Of a stretch of 52,753 bases of DNA, positions 9,542 to 18,514 are shown piece after piece; position 1 is the stretch's first letter; each line of letters starts with the position of its first letter. The notes beneath the pieces were generated by a model that made no database searches, was not told the origin of the DNA, and saw only the letters and a program-made list of their open reading frames with translations. The position numbers and the translations under genes are program-made. The stretch comes from Deltaproteobacteria bacterium (GTDB lineage: Bacteria > Desulfobacterota > Desulfarculia > Adiutricales > Adiutricaceae). Where the stretch lies: assembly GCA_031263485.1 (NCBI GenBank), contig JAISFS010000236.1, forward strand, positions 1 to 52,753, in the 5' to 3' direction.

Positions 9542-11350
9542 CTAGCCCAGCGAGGGGCTGTCGTCCATGGCGAGGAAGGACCCCTTCAGATCTAGATTTA
9601 TCATAAAGGAAGCCAGGAGATTGCTGCACACGCTCACGACTGAGAGATCCTGGTCGGTGAGCGGCGCCTCCTCCTGCTTCAAAAGCGAGATGAAGCCCCA
9701 GAAGTCACCCTGGGCCAGGATGGGCGAGAGCACGATGGAGTTCACGTTGCGGCCCAAAAACTTCTCCTGCTCCGCGCTCGTCATGGCGGACTTGGTGCGG
9801 ATGATCGAGTTTCCCTCCACCAGGGTCTCCAGCCACCCCGGCGGGTCGTCCATGGTGACGACGTTGAAGCCGTGGTTCAGGAGCATGGCCGGGAAGGAGG
9901 CCACCCGACTGCAGGATGGCCTCTCCTCGGAGTCGTAGGTGTTCTTCCACAGGGACGCCGCGAAGGCGTCCATGGCGTAGCACAGGGCCAGGAGCGCGTG
10001 CTCCACGCTCCCAGAGACCTCCCCGCCGGCGCGGTTCAGGAGGTTCTCGGAAACGCTCCTGATGAGCTCTATGTATGCGGTGATCTTGCGGGTGGAGCCC
10101 TCCGAGACCTGGCGCATCCTGGTCACGCAGTTTTGGGGGACGTTAATGTGGAGGGCGACCTTCCTGGCCATCTCCAGGCAATTGTCCGAGCCGCAGAAGC
10201 CGCAGTCGAAATTCCGCGAGCCGTCCGGGGCCTTTCCCAGGAGCCGGAAGGCGGCGTTCAGGTCCTCCGGGGTGACCGTTTCCCTTGCCTTGCCGAGGGG
10301 GGGGCGGTCGACCAAGAAGCGCTCGAGGTCGAGCTGCTCGTCGAAGAGGCGCTGCTCCTCCTCGGCCTCCTCCCGCTGGCCCTCCTCCCAGCGGGCGTCG
10401 TTGAAGCGGATGGCGTTGGCCCGGAAAAACGAGTTGCCGCGGCACGCGGCAGTGCCCATGTCGCAGAAGGGCGAGCAGAAGGCCGCCGTGAGCACCTGGG
10501 GCACCACGTCCGCGGGGGCTTCCAGGTACTCGTCCAAAAGCCGGTAGATCTCCGGACCACGCAGCCCGTCCGCGCGGACCTCCTTGCCCAACCACCGCCG
10601 GACGCCCTCGTTCACGGCCAGCGGACGGGGCATGATCTCCTCCACGCCCTCGTCCCAGCCCTCGTCCCCGTCCTCGGGCGGCAACGCCGTCCCGGTCCGC
10701 TCCAGGTGCTGCTGGAGCTTCTGGAAGGTGACGTTGTAGCTCACGGCCCCCGTCTCGACAAACTCCCGCGTGGCCGCGATGCACGGGGTGAGCGCGGCCA
10801 GGAGGTGGCCCTCCGGGAGGCGGTCCCTGAGATAGAGCCCGTGCACGGTGAAGGGCGTGGGCACGGGCACCAGGCGCTCCAATAGCTCGGGGCGGTAGAT
10901 CCTCGCGTAATACGTGACGACCGGGCAGTGGGTCGCAAGCGACGAGAAGGGCCGGTAACGGCGGATGTAGCCTGCGGTCGCCCATTCGAACAACGAGTAG
11001 CCCAGGCTCCCGTCTAAGATCCGGTCCACGCCCAGGTTCTTGAGCCACTTGAAGATCCTGCGGTATTCCGGGAAGTTCATGCGCACCGAGGGCGCGGCGA
11101 TGACCGAGATCCTGCGGCCTTCGGCCAGGTCCCTCAGAAAGACGTTCAGGTCGTCCCTGTAGCCCCGGGCCCCGTGACTGCAGGCGCCGATGCAGGAGCC
11201 GCAGGCGATGCACTTGGACTGGTCGATGGAGACCCGGATCCGGTCAGGGGAGTCCTGGAGCACCACGTTGGCCGGACCCACCGGACAGGCCCGTGAGCAC
11301 CTGTTGCATCCGACGCAGCGGGAGTTGTTGGTGAGGACGATGGGTTTCAT
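9542..11350 (-). CDS. [FeFe]-hydrogenase-like iron-sulfur protein with C-terminal GAF-like domain
   Basis: About 602 residues from the ATG at 11348-11350; an upstream TTG at 11357-11359 is also possible. Two 4Fe-4S ferredoxin motifs lie at the N-terminus: Cys 12, 15, 18, 22 and Cys 47, 50, 53, 57. A domain resembling the [FeFe]-hydrogenase large subunit follows. Its three H-cluster loops are recognisable but divergent: ATHCP (Cys about 142), TPCIAATRE (Cys about 190) and FCSPFC (Cys about 292 and 296). A CxxCx4Cx16C iron-sulfur domain follows (Cys about 383, 386, 391, 408), as in RnfB-like 4Fe-4S domains. The last 150 residues look like a GAF sensor domain. The layout fits a redox- or hydrogen-sensing protein of the sensory hydrogenase type better than a catalytic hydrogenase. 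No hydrogenase maturation or partner genes are adjacent. Confidence 0.8.
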   Translation of the reverse strand: MKPIVLTNNSRCVGCNRCSRACPVGPANVVLQDSPDRIRVSIDQSKCIACGSCIGACSHGARGYRDDLNVFLRDLAEGRRISVIAAPSVRMNFPEYRRIFKWLKNLGVDRILDGSLGYSLFEWATAGYIRRYRPFSSLATHCPVVTYYARIYRPELLERLVPVPTPFTVHGLYLRDRLPEGHLLAALTPCIAATREFVETGAVSYNVTFQKLQQHLERTGTALPPEDGDEGWDEGVEEIMPRPLAVNEGVRRWLGKEVRADGLRGPEIYRLLDEYLEAPADVVPQVLTAAFCSPFCDMGTAACRGNSFFRANAIRFNDARWEEGQREEAEEEQRLFDEQLDLERFLVDRPPLGKARETVTPEDLNAAFRLLGKAPDGSRNFDCGFCGSDNCLEMARKVALHINVPQNCVTRMRQVSEGSTRKITAYIELIRSVSENLLNRAGGEVSGSVEHALLALCYAMDAFAASLWKNTYDSEERPSCSRVASFPAMLLNHGFNVVTMDDPPGWLETLVEGNSIIRTKSAMTSAEQEKFLGRNVNSIVLSPILAQGDFWGFISLLKQEEAPLTDQDLSVVSVCSNLLASFMINLDLKGSFLAMDDSPSLG

Positions 11351-12206
11351 AAGGCTCAAGGCGCCGCCGTTCGGCCGACGGCCGGTACGGGCGTCCGTGG
11401 ACGCCCCGGCCCCCGCAGGGGCACTGAAGCCGCCCCCGCAGGGGCATTGAAGCAGGTCCCGTCAAGGTCCTGGAAGCTCGGCACCGGCATATGGCCGGGA
11501 AGCCAGACGTCGGCAGGGACCGTAAATGCCGGTGAGGACGGGGCTCCGGAAAAGTTCGCGCCTGAACCCCAAACCCGGAATGCAAAGCGCGGAGCCTGCC
11601 CGTTTGGGAGGGACGGGACGGAGGGCCCGCGATCACATGGGAGCGCCTCCGGGCGGCGCAGGCGGGGACGACCTCCATGTGGCCGAGGCGATGGAGCCGC
11701 GCGAGCCCGGAAGCAAACTGAGGCAGGCCCTCGGGGCGAGGGGGCCGGATCGGGACGTTCCGGGTGCAGGTCCTGCAGGAGGCAACAGTGAGGCCGCTGG
11801 GCTCGAAGTCGTCGAAACTCGGCAGGAGCGCTCCCTGGAAGGTCACGTCGATCCCGCTCGGGAACTCGGTCGACTCCCGCACTTCGGTCAGCACACCTAC
11901 GGCCACGCTTCGTGGGGGACCTTGCCCCGCCTCCTTCCTCCGGAAGAGCCGTTCCGCAGGGCGGAGCCTCATGCTCTCGAGCATTCCCGAGGGCGCGAGC
12001 TCGTCCGGTTTGCGACGTGAGGCTGGGTTGCCGGACTTCAAGGTTTGCAATAAGCTTTCCTCCAGGGAGCCCCGGGGACGGGACGGAATCAAGGAAAAAC
12101 GCGAGAACGGAAGCCACGCCGCGGACCAGATGCAGCCTGCGGCGGGGCAGGGGATAAATCCATCGACCTTCATCGATGGAAACAGTAAGATTAATGCACT
12201 GTCAAC
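11351..12206. other. Intergenic region, no gene recognised
   Basis: About 850 GC-rich bases upstream of the hydrogenase-like gene. Frames are open on both strands, as expected from base composition alone. The 23-bp tandem pair at 11409-11454 lies close to the gene start. Confidence 0.45.
11409..11454. repeat. 23-bp tandem pair with CCCCGCAGGGG dyad
   Basis: Two near-identical 23-bp units starting at 11409 and 11432. Each contains the near-palindrome CCCCGCAGGGG followed by CA(C/T)TGAAGC. Related CCCCTGCAGGG words recur at 35551-35582. Confidence 0.75.
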
Positions 12207-12278
12207 CTCTTTGCAAGCACTATTATCGAAGTTCGAAGAATCGAAGCGGAAAGCGACGCGGATGCCCCCAAGAAGCTG

Positions 12279-12806
12279 GTGTTCGACCAGCTGGCCAACC
12301 ACGCCCCCCACATCCATGCCGTCTGCGGGAAGACGCGCCACTTGAGTCCGGAGACCCGGCACAATCATCTGATGCGCTTCTTGGAATTCGACCACGACGG
12401 CGCGATTGTCAACCAGCAGGCCATGAGGCAACTGTCCAGGTGCTATCACGGGAAGCCGACGTTCCGGATGGCTTCATGCCATTTCCTGACCGACTTAAGG
12501 ATCCGCGTCAGGGGCTGCATCATCGAGGACGCCGCCGGGACGATCTTGAGTGAGCTCAGAAAGGGACTCTCAGGGCAATTCGTCGGCATCGAGGCCGAGC
12601 TCGAGGAAAACAGCCTCACGCCCAGGATCGGCGGCGTCTTCGGCCTCGTGAAACCGGAGAAACATGCTCATTACCTCTATGAAGTGGTCAACGACCTCTT
12701 CTCGCTCACGAAACGGTTCAGGGACATTCCCCAGATTTTCCGCATGGGGAACTTCGGCATCATGGCGAGGATCCCCCGCGAGAAGGGCGCCGCGATCCAA
12801 GGCTAG
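12279..12806 (+). CDS. Unassigned protein, probably the intact part of a broken gene
   Basis: 175 residues from a GTG at 12279. The same frame is open back to a TAA near 12190 and codes for plausible sequence there (IEVRRIEAESDADAPKKL), so the true N-terminus may be lost. The sequence has balanced composition and charged helices (for example LFSLTKRFRDIPQIFRMGNF), unlike nearby shadow frames. I do not recognise the family. Its last dozen codons (REKGAAIQ) are the first unit of the 46-bp array that follows. Because 46 is not a multiple of three, the array changes frame at every unit, and the gene was probably truncated when the array expanded. Downstream sequence to about 13.3 kb also has gene-like stretches broken by stops. 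Confidence 0.4.
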   Translation: MFDQLANHAPHIHAVCGKTRHLSPETRHNHLMRFLEFDHDGAIVNQQAMRQLSRCYHGKPTFRMASCHFLTDLRIRVRGCIIEDAAGTILSELRKGLSGQFVGIEAELEENSLTPRIGGVFGLVKPEKHAHYLYEVVNDLFSLTKRFRDIPQIFRMGNFGIMARIPREKGAAIQG

Positions 12807-13055
12807 GGGGAGGGGGACGCCACGCGAGAAGGGCGCGATGATCCAAAGCGAGGGGGAGGGGGACGCCACGCGAGAAGGGCGCCGCGATCCAAGGCGAGGG
12901 CGAGGGGGACGCCCCGCGAGAAGGGCGCGACGATCCAAGGCGAGGGCGAGGGGGACGCCCCGCGAGAAGGGCGCGATGATCCAAGGCGAGGGTGAGGGGG
13001 ACGCCCCGCGAGAAGGGCGCGATGATCCAAGGCGAGGGTGAGGGGGATGCCCCGT
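12770..13055 (+). repeat. 46-bp tandem repeat array, six copies plus a partial seventh
   Basis: Units begin at 12770, 12816, 12862, 12908, 12954, 13000 and 13046 (partial), exactly 46 bp apart. Each contains CGCGAGAAGGGCGC and GATCCAAGGCGAGGG. The inner copies differ by only a few bases, so the expansion is recent. The first copy overlaps the 3' end of the open frame that ends at 12806. Confidence 0.93.
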
Positions 13056-13700
13056 AGGTCGACCCGAAACCTCTGAAGGAGGTTGCCTCTGACTCGCTCC
13101 GATGAATCTTCGACTCAGGTGTCACCTACGGCGCTCCCAAGGGAAAGGGTTACCGGGTCCACCTGTCCGAGGCGTTCGACATGAAATTCCGCTTCGACAA
13201 GGGTGGCGACTGAAGCTCGCCCGCCAGCATCTTCTACCATTGGGGATTGGCGTACAAGCACGATGGCGAGGCCTATGCCGGGGGATCGTGGCCGCAGGGG
13301 AGCTGAGGGTCGAAGGCGACGTCTGGCTGGCGGACACGTTTTGCTGAACCGAGAACAAGGGCCTGAGGCCCTGAAGCAGGATAAAAGGATTGTCGCGCCT
13401 GCACGCTCAAGGCTCACAGCGAAGGGGGCAAAAAGGCGGGCGGGACCTGCAACCCTACGGACTTCGAGGAAAGTCTCCAGCCGTCTCCCATTAAGGACAT
13501 GACAGCTTGTTGCGGTGCTGGGAAGGACGGCGGCCCCATCGGCGAGCTCGACCATCCTGATCGGCAGGCCTGCCCACGCCCGGTACGGTGACTGGAGACC
13601 GGGAAGCGCGGCCCGCTCGTCGACGGGAAGACGCTTGACGACATGCGGCGGGGGGACATGATTACGAAAGAGGCCAGCGCATTGTACAGTTACCGGTTAG
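13056..13700 (+). pseudogene. Decayed coding sequence after the 46-bp array
   Basis: One forward frame from about 13110 reads gene-like sequence (GVTYGAPKGKGYRVHLSEAF) interrupted by TGA at about 13210 and again near 13300. More plausible coding stretches follow in other frames (CNPTDFEESLQP, GELDHPDRQACP). It may be the continuation of the gene at 12279, split by repeat expansion and point mutations. The family is not recognised. Confidence 0.35.
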
Positions 13701-14365
13701 GGTGAAAGTCCCCGCACAACCGCATGAAAAACAGACTGGGTATGGGACTGCTCAGGAAAAGGGAACTAATGCGGGCGACCCTCGCCATAAGGGTGATGTC
13801 AATTGCCGCCAACTTGCAGCGGATTTGGGCTTGCAAGCGGAAAAATAAATGCGGAATGAGTCGGCAACGGCGAGAGAAAAATGATAAAATCATGGAAAAT
13901 CAGATTATTTAGGCGTTTGGGTAAATGCCGCTGTTTACGGCTCTTCCCTCGCTCTTATCGTGAGATATTCTCAACAATAAACTTGACAGTTCGATTTCTG
14001 GCCGGTAATTCGCTCTGCCCCTACTCCTGCTTCCATTGAGTTTGTAAGGAGATTATTCATGCCGGAACCGTAATTATGTCGGAACGGCAACACGCGGAAG
14101 GCATCGGCCCTTGGTCATTGGCCTCAAGGAGGCGTAAGGGCAGGGAAAACGTACCGATTTCGGGGGCATGACCCCCAGTCGGCCGGCTGTCCCTCCGCCG
14201 CCTCATCCGGCTCTTCATGAATCCCTTGCTGACTTATTACAGTGGCATCATCCATATTTCTCTTCTTTAGCTCGCTATCGCCTTCTTAACATTAATGAGG
14301 GGGGGGTACCCATCCACTAACCCCCAGGCCGCCCGTGAACGGATACCATCTTTTCATGACATCGG
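13701..14365. other. Intergenic region containing a dispersed repeat copy
   Basis: No gene is supported. GC content falls toward the AT-rich island that starts near 14.3 kb. The stretch contains one copy of the dispersed element at 14063-14225. A TTGACA at 13983-13988 lacks a good -10 partner. Confidence 0.45.
14063..14225 (+). repeat. Dispersed repeat, copy A (about 165 bp)
   Basis: It aligns by eye along most of its length with 50788-50955. Shared blocks include CGGAACGGC, TCATTGGC, AAAACGTACCGATT, GGCATGAC or GACATGAC, CCTCCGCCGCC and CATCCGGC. The two copies are about 70-75% alike with small indels. It may be a decayed mobile element or a conserved gene fragment; the copy at 50805 keeps a 65-codon frame, while this one is broken by a stop. 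Confidence 0.6.
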
Positions 14366-14394
14366 TTGACATTTTCGAAACATCATGATATTAT
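14366..14394 (+). promoter_or_regulatory. Near-consensus sigma-70 promoter of the AlbA_2 gene
   Basis: TTGACA at 14366-14371, a 17-bp spacer, then TATTAT at 14389-14394. Predicted transcription start is near 14401, giving a leader of about 45 bases before the ATG at 14445. It is one of the strongest promoter matches in the window. Confidence 0.75.
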
Positions 14395-14444
14395 CGTAAA
14401 GGATAGAAATAGCTCTAAAGTTAATAATATTATTTAGCAAGGTT

Positions 14445-15782
14445 ATGGGTAAAATGTATAAAGAAAGCATGACTGAGGTACTTTGCCCGCAAATCACGGA
14501 AGACATCAAAAGAAACGTCATCGCGCTAGTCAACAGCCGCGGCGGGTCGGTTTATGTCGGCATAAACAACAAAGGCGATATTGTTGGGCTTGCCGATCCG
14601 CATACTGAACTGTCCAGAATAGAGGGAATGATCAGCGAAGAAATCAAACCTGACGTAACGCAATTCATACAAACAAAAATCGAACAAATCAATGACATAC
14701 ATGTGATACTGATCACTGTCAAAACAGGCACACAACGCCCATACTTCCTTGCTGACAAAGGTTTAGGCCCGGAAGGTGTTTTTGTCCGTCTTGGCTCGTC
14801 TTCCATGCCTGCTACAAAAAGTTCGATTTTCAAAATGATAAGCGATACTGACGGTGAAAAATTTGAAAACCAACGCTCAATATTCCAAAATTTGACTTTT
14901 CTGGCTGTTGAAGAGGAATTTTCCCAAAAGAATCTTCCATTTGGTAAATCAGAAATGGAAGAATTTGGTCTGTTGAACTCAAACAAACTGTACACGAATC
15001 TCGCTTTATTACTCTCAGACCAGTGTGAGCACGCGATACAGGTGACAGTGCTTCCTGACACAAATCAGAAAGGATATCAAACCCGCCGAGAATTCAATGG
15101 TTCACTGTTGGGGCAAATGAAAAAAGCATATCGTTTTCTTGATATTAATAATTTTAAACGGATGTCGTTTTCAGGTCTGTACCGTATTGACTTCAGGGAT
15201 TATCCTGAAATTGCCATATTTGAATCATTGCTAAATGCCGTAATTCACCGTGATTATTCAACAAATTGGAATATGCTTATCAAGGTTTTTTCAGATCGAA
15301 TTGAATTCGTTTCGCCTGGCAGTCTGTTAGGAGGCATCAAAATTGAAGAAATAATAAAGGGTTTTTCTGCGTCTCGTAATCCAGGATTAGCAAAATTTTT
15401 CTATGGATTATCTTTTAACGAAGGATATGGTTTAGGAATTCCAAGAATATTCGAGGCTTATGATGATTGTCCATTGACACCCAAAATTTTAGTGTCGAAA
15501 AATGTTTTCAGAATGATTTTACCAAATACCTATACAGTTACACCCAAAAATCCTGTCAGAGGATTGCCGTCACCTGAAGAAACTCTGATGCGGACAGTGT
15601 ATGAGCAAGGTTCTATTAACCTTATACAGGCTGGAAGAATTCTTGGATTATCTCAGTCATCAACATCTCTTGTACTAGACAAGATGATTGAGCTTGGAAA
15701 ATTAAAACGTAAAGGTGAATCTGATAATTTGCAGTATTATTTTGGTAAAAGCCATGACGATATCAAAGGTGCTGCAATATAA
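14445..15782 (+). CDS. AlbA_2 / HATPase-domain ATP-binding protein with winged-helix C-terminus
   Basis: 445 residues of the widespread Schlafen-AlbA_2 (PF04326) plus HATPase_c_4 (PF13749) type, usually annotated as putative ATP-binding or transcriptional regulator. The N-terminal AlbA_2 block has NSRGGSVYVGINNKG and ends near LGSSSMPA. The ATPase-like block has LLNAVIHRDYS and RIEFVSPGSLLGG. The last 60 residues look like a winged helix (AGRILGLSQSSTSLVLDKM). The EFK motif common near the AlbA_2 start, present in the broken paralogue downstream (VEFKS), reads EVLCP here and is degenerate. The ATG at 14445 has AAGG very close; the ATG at 14454 is an alternative. The gene is AT-rich against a GC-rich background, which suggests horizontal transfer. 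Proposed roles (DNA/RNA binding, defence, regulation) are not demonstrated by the sequence. Confidence 0.85.
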   Translation: MGKMYKESMTEVLCPQITEDIKRNVIALVNSRGGSVYVGINNKGDIVGLADPHTELSRIEGMISEEIKPDVTQFIQTKIEQINDIHVILITVKTGTQRPYFLADKGLGPEGVFVRLGSSSMPATKSSIFKMISDTDGEKFENQRSIFQNLTFLAVEEEFSQKNLPFGKSEMEEFGLLNSNKLYTNLALLLSDQCEHAIQVTVLPDTNQKGYQTRREFNGSLLGQMKKAYRFLDINNFKRMSFSGLYRIDFRDYPEIAIFESLLNAVIHRDYSTNWNMLIKVFSDRIEFVSPGSLLGGIKIEEIIKGFSASRNPGLAKFFYGLSFNEGYGLGIPRIFEAYDDCPLTPKILVSKNVFRMILPNTYTVTPKNPVRGLPSPEETLMRTVYEQGSINLIQAGRILGLSQSSTSLVLDKMIELGKLKRKGESDNLQYYFGKSHDDIKGAAI

Positions 15783-15818
15783 AAATACGAACATCGATAT
15801 TCATTATCACAGAACATT

Positions 15819-15834
15819 TTATCAGTTCTGATAA
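15819..15834. promoter_or_regulatory. Inverted repeat TTATCAG-TT-CTGATAA
   Basis: A perfect 7-bp inverted repeat with a 2-base centre lies in the 74-base gap between the two AlbA_2 paralogues, about 23 bases before the second start. It could be an operator or a small RNA hairpin. No T-run follows, so it is not a typical terminator. Confidence 0.35.
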
Positions 15835-15856
15835 CGCAGGGATTCAGGGATAATTT

Positions 15857-17094
15857 ATGGAAATTTTAGAAAGTTTAACTGTAGAATTCAAGTCTAATGT
15901 AACACCAAAAATCAAGAATGAAGTTATCGCTTTTACCAACACTAAAGGCGGGACTATATACATAGGTGTGGATGACAAAGGGAAAACCGTAGGCTTAAGC
16001 GATCCTGATGGTGATTTTGACAAAATAGTAAATATGCTACGCGATGGCATTAAGCCAGATATAATGGAATTCATTGCAATCCAAATCGAAGAACATGATG
16101 GGAAAAGGATTATCACTGTTAAGGTTGAAACTGGATCGCAACGGCCATAACTATTTGTCCGGAAAAGGCATGACTCCAGCTGGTGTATATACCCGTCAAG
16201 GCACATCTTCAGTTCATGCATCAGACATAGCGATCAAAAAAATGATCGGTGAACATGCGGATTATCTGTATGAAGGCGGCATTTCAAAAAATCAAAACCT
16301 GACCTTTTCGCATATTAAATCAGCATTTCTCAAAAAACAGATAGCTTTTGATTTTCCACAAATGATCACTCTTGGCGTAATGAATCACAATGATTTATAT
16401 ACCAACCTAGGATTACTTCTAGCAGATCAGTGCGAACATATCATTAAAGTCGGAAAATTCAAAAACCATTCAGAAGTGGAGACCGAACATCAAGAAGACT
16501 ATGGGGGATCTGTTTTACAGCAAATAGATGAAGTTGGAGACTTTCTCAGCTTAATAAATGTTAAGCCCTAAAATTTTGATTATAATAATATACTGGATTC
16601 CAGAGATTATCCAACGGAAGCGCTACAAGAAGCGTTGATTAATGCCGTCGTTCATCGTGACTATAAGTCAAATCGCGATATTTTGATAAAAATTTATGAT
16701 GATCATATCGATTTTTTATCGCCAGGCACGATTTTTGGTAATCTCAGCCTTGATGACATACTGCATGGTAACGCATCATATAGAAATAAGCATTTAGTAT
16801 CGAGCCTACATCGTCTTGGTATCATTGAGGCTTACGGCACAGGTATGATAAAAATATTACATTCTTATCATTCTTCACTATTACGACCGAAAATTTTGAC
16901 ATCCGAGTCAACCTTTTCAGTAAAGTTGCCTAACCGCAACAATTTTTCTTCAAAAATTGTACATATATCTACGGCTATACAAGAAGAATATATTTTGGAT
17001 TTTATCGAAAAAAAATGGTTCTATTACTCGCAAAGATGTTGAAATCCTACTTGAGATTTCAAGTGATATGGCAGATATCTTACTCAAAAAATGA
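15857..17094 (+). pseudogene. AlbA_2/HATPase paralogue broken by frameshifts and a stop
   Basis: This is a tandem paralogue of the gene ending at 15782, starting at ATG 15857 with AGGG upstream. Three lesions are visible. One extra A near 16149-16150 breaks the frame where the paralogue reads RPYFL; removing it restores RPYYLSGKG. An in-frame TAA at 16569-16571 lies between the AlbA_2 and ATPase blocks. The A8 run at 17008-17015 shifts the frame; with one A removed, the reading becomes EKNGSITRKDVEILL and ends at the TGA at 17092-17094. It keeps recognisable VEFKS, NTKGGTIYIGVDDKG and INAVVHRDYKS. The homopolymer lesions could in principle be sequencing errors, but the TAA could not be explained that way. 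It probably shares the upstream promoter. Confidence 0.85.
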
Positions 17095-17373
17095 CGCTGT
17101 TTCAGCAGATAAATTGCAAGGGAAATTCACCAAACGAAGAATATTTTTTAGTGTAAGACTAATTGAATGCTTGGCAAATTAAAAAGCAGCTCTTCGAATA
17201 AATCAAATCACCGGATCACAGATATCAAGACTAAAATTTTAGTCAAATTAATTCTCCAAAAAAATACCGTTACAGATAATCTAACGGACTCATAATGTTA
17301 TGTTAAATACAGATCCTATATTCATAGTAAATTAATCCGTTGATTTATCAACCCCCTCAGTACCTGCCAAGGA

Positions 17374-17621
17374 GAATGATCCACGCTGGACATCAAAATG
17401 AGTAACGTAGGGGCGTTACCGCCTTTGCCGCTCACTCACGGTTATTTTACTGAACTACACACCGATGGTTATATCTATGCAAAAAAACCAATCTTATCCG
17501 TTATCTGCTGACTCACCACGCCTTCTAGGCGCTCTTCCTTTCCAGACCTCGTAAGTTCAAAACCCTTCTAATCAGCACGATCAAGTCGATTCTTCAGGGA
17601 AGTTTGGAGGAATGATCCACG
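17374..17621 (+). repeat. 12-bp direct repeats flanking the AAA-like fragment
   Basis: GAATGATCCACG occurs at 17374-17385 and again at 17610-17621, bracketing the gene fragment. This could be a recombination or deletion scar, a target duplication, or coincidence. Confidence 0.45.
17425..17614 (+). pseudogene. Fragment of a fourth AAA-ATPase-like gene (N-terminal part)
   Basis: The forward strand reads LPLTHGYFTELHTDGYIY, matching the start of copy 1 (LPVADGYFPELRSEGRAY). After a one-base shift in the A-run at 17481-17487 it continues TNLIRYLLTHHAF, a TAG at 17526-17528, then ALFLSRPRKFKTLLISTIK. That last block is the Walker A region with the Gly codon of FGKT missing. It ends ILQGSLEE and a TGA at 17612. 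Only about 63 codons remain and the ATPase and nuclease cores are gone. It is clearly dead and belongs to the same family as the genes at 3684, 32239 and 43926. Confidence 0.85.
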
Positions 17622-18514
17622 TCCCGCACCCCTTTCACAAATCATCTGGTCATACGGTTCCTGATTTCCATAACCAGGGCCGCCTTCCAGCTGAAGTCCT
17701 TAATGCCGTCCGTCATGGCAACAAGATTTTGAAAATGCGTTACGGATCCGCTTGCGCTTTCTAACAGGCAACAGTTCACCATAAATTCCAAGCCAGCATA
17801 GGTTCATCGTCAACTCCCCCCCGTATCTCACGATATCTTCTTAAGAAACTATACTCAATTCGTGTCCTGCAAGACCAGTACCTCACCAGAAAAAAACCTC
17901 TCACTCTCGGCACCGGCGATCCGAACAAGCTGCCGTCCAAAAGAGTCGTGTTTTCCCGCCATGGTACCATTATCGGGCTTTCGACTCTCAGATCCCAAAA
18001 TTCTGTCCTTATCCCCAGAAAGACTTCGCCTAAATTTCCCGAGAAATCGTTGCGGAAACAGTTCACATCGCGCCAGGCGATGCGGGGGATTTCTTCAGGG
18101 TCTTATCCAGTATTGATTGGACAGCGAAAGCCGGAGATAATCGAGTACAACTGAGTTCTCGTCGGTCCTTGACAACTTGAAAATGACTCCCTCGGGAATC
18201 AAACGCCTAAGACCCGAAAATTTGCTACCCTCCGCGCCCCTAATCAAGCTACCACCTGAAACCCGTTCCTGGCACCGAGTTCAGCGGAGAGGGCCGACTT
18301 CAGGCACTTCAGGGACTTCAGCCAGGATGTCCAGTCTCCGGGCCAGGCATCTGAAATGTATCCGCTTAACGGTCGATGTCAACGATTTTTTGGAGTCTAT
18401 GGCTGATAATCCTCTGATATTATTAATTTTTCCGATAACGAAACAAAGCCGTTCCGCCATTCGGCCTTTCGGCATTAGGTCGTTGATATTGGTCATGAAA
18501 CGGCTTCATGCCGC

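Larger units (their letters stand above)
17095..18514. other. AT-rich to mixed intergenic region with an AAA-like fragment
   Basis: About 1.4 kb. It holds the gene fragment at 17425-17614 (listed separately). The rest, including 17.7-18.5 kb, has short frames on both strands but nothing I can assign. GC content rises again toward the ATPase gene at 18515. Confidence 0.45.

Noticed and set aside
10143..11213. Long open frames overlapping the hydrogenase-like gene and other GC-rich genes
   Set aside because: They are Arg/Pro/Gly-rich shadow frames without motifs or start signals.
13690..13730. Group II intron-like word GGGTGAAAGTCCCC
   Set aside because: Only this short hairpin matches; no intron domains or reverse transcriptase gene was found nearby.
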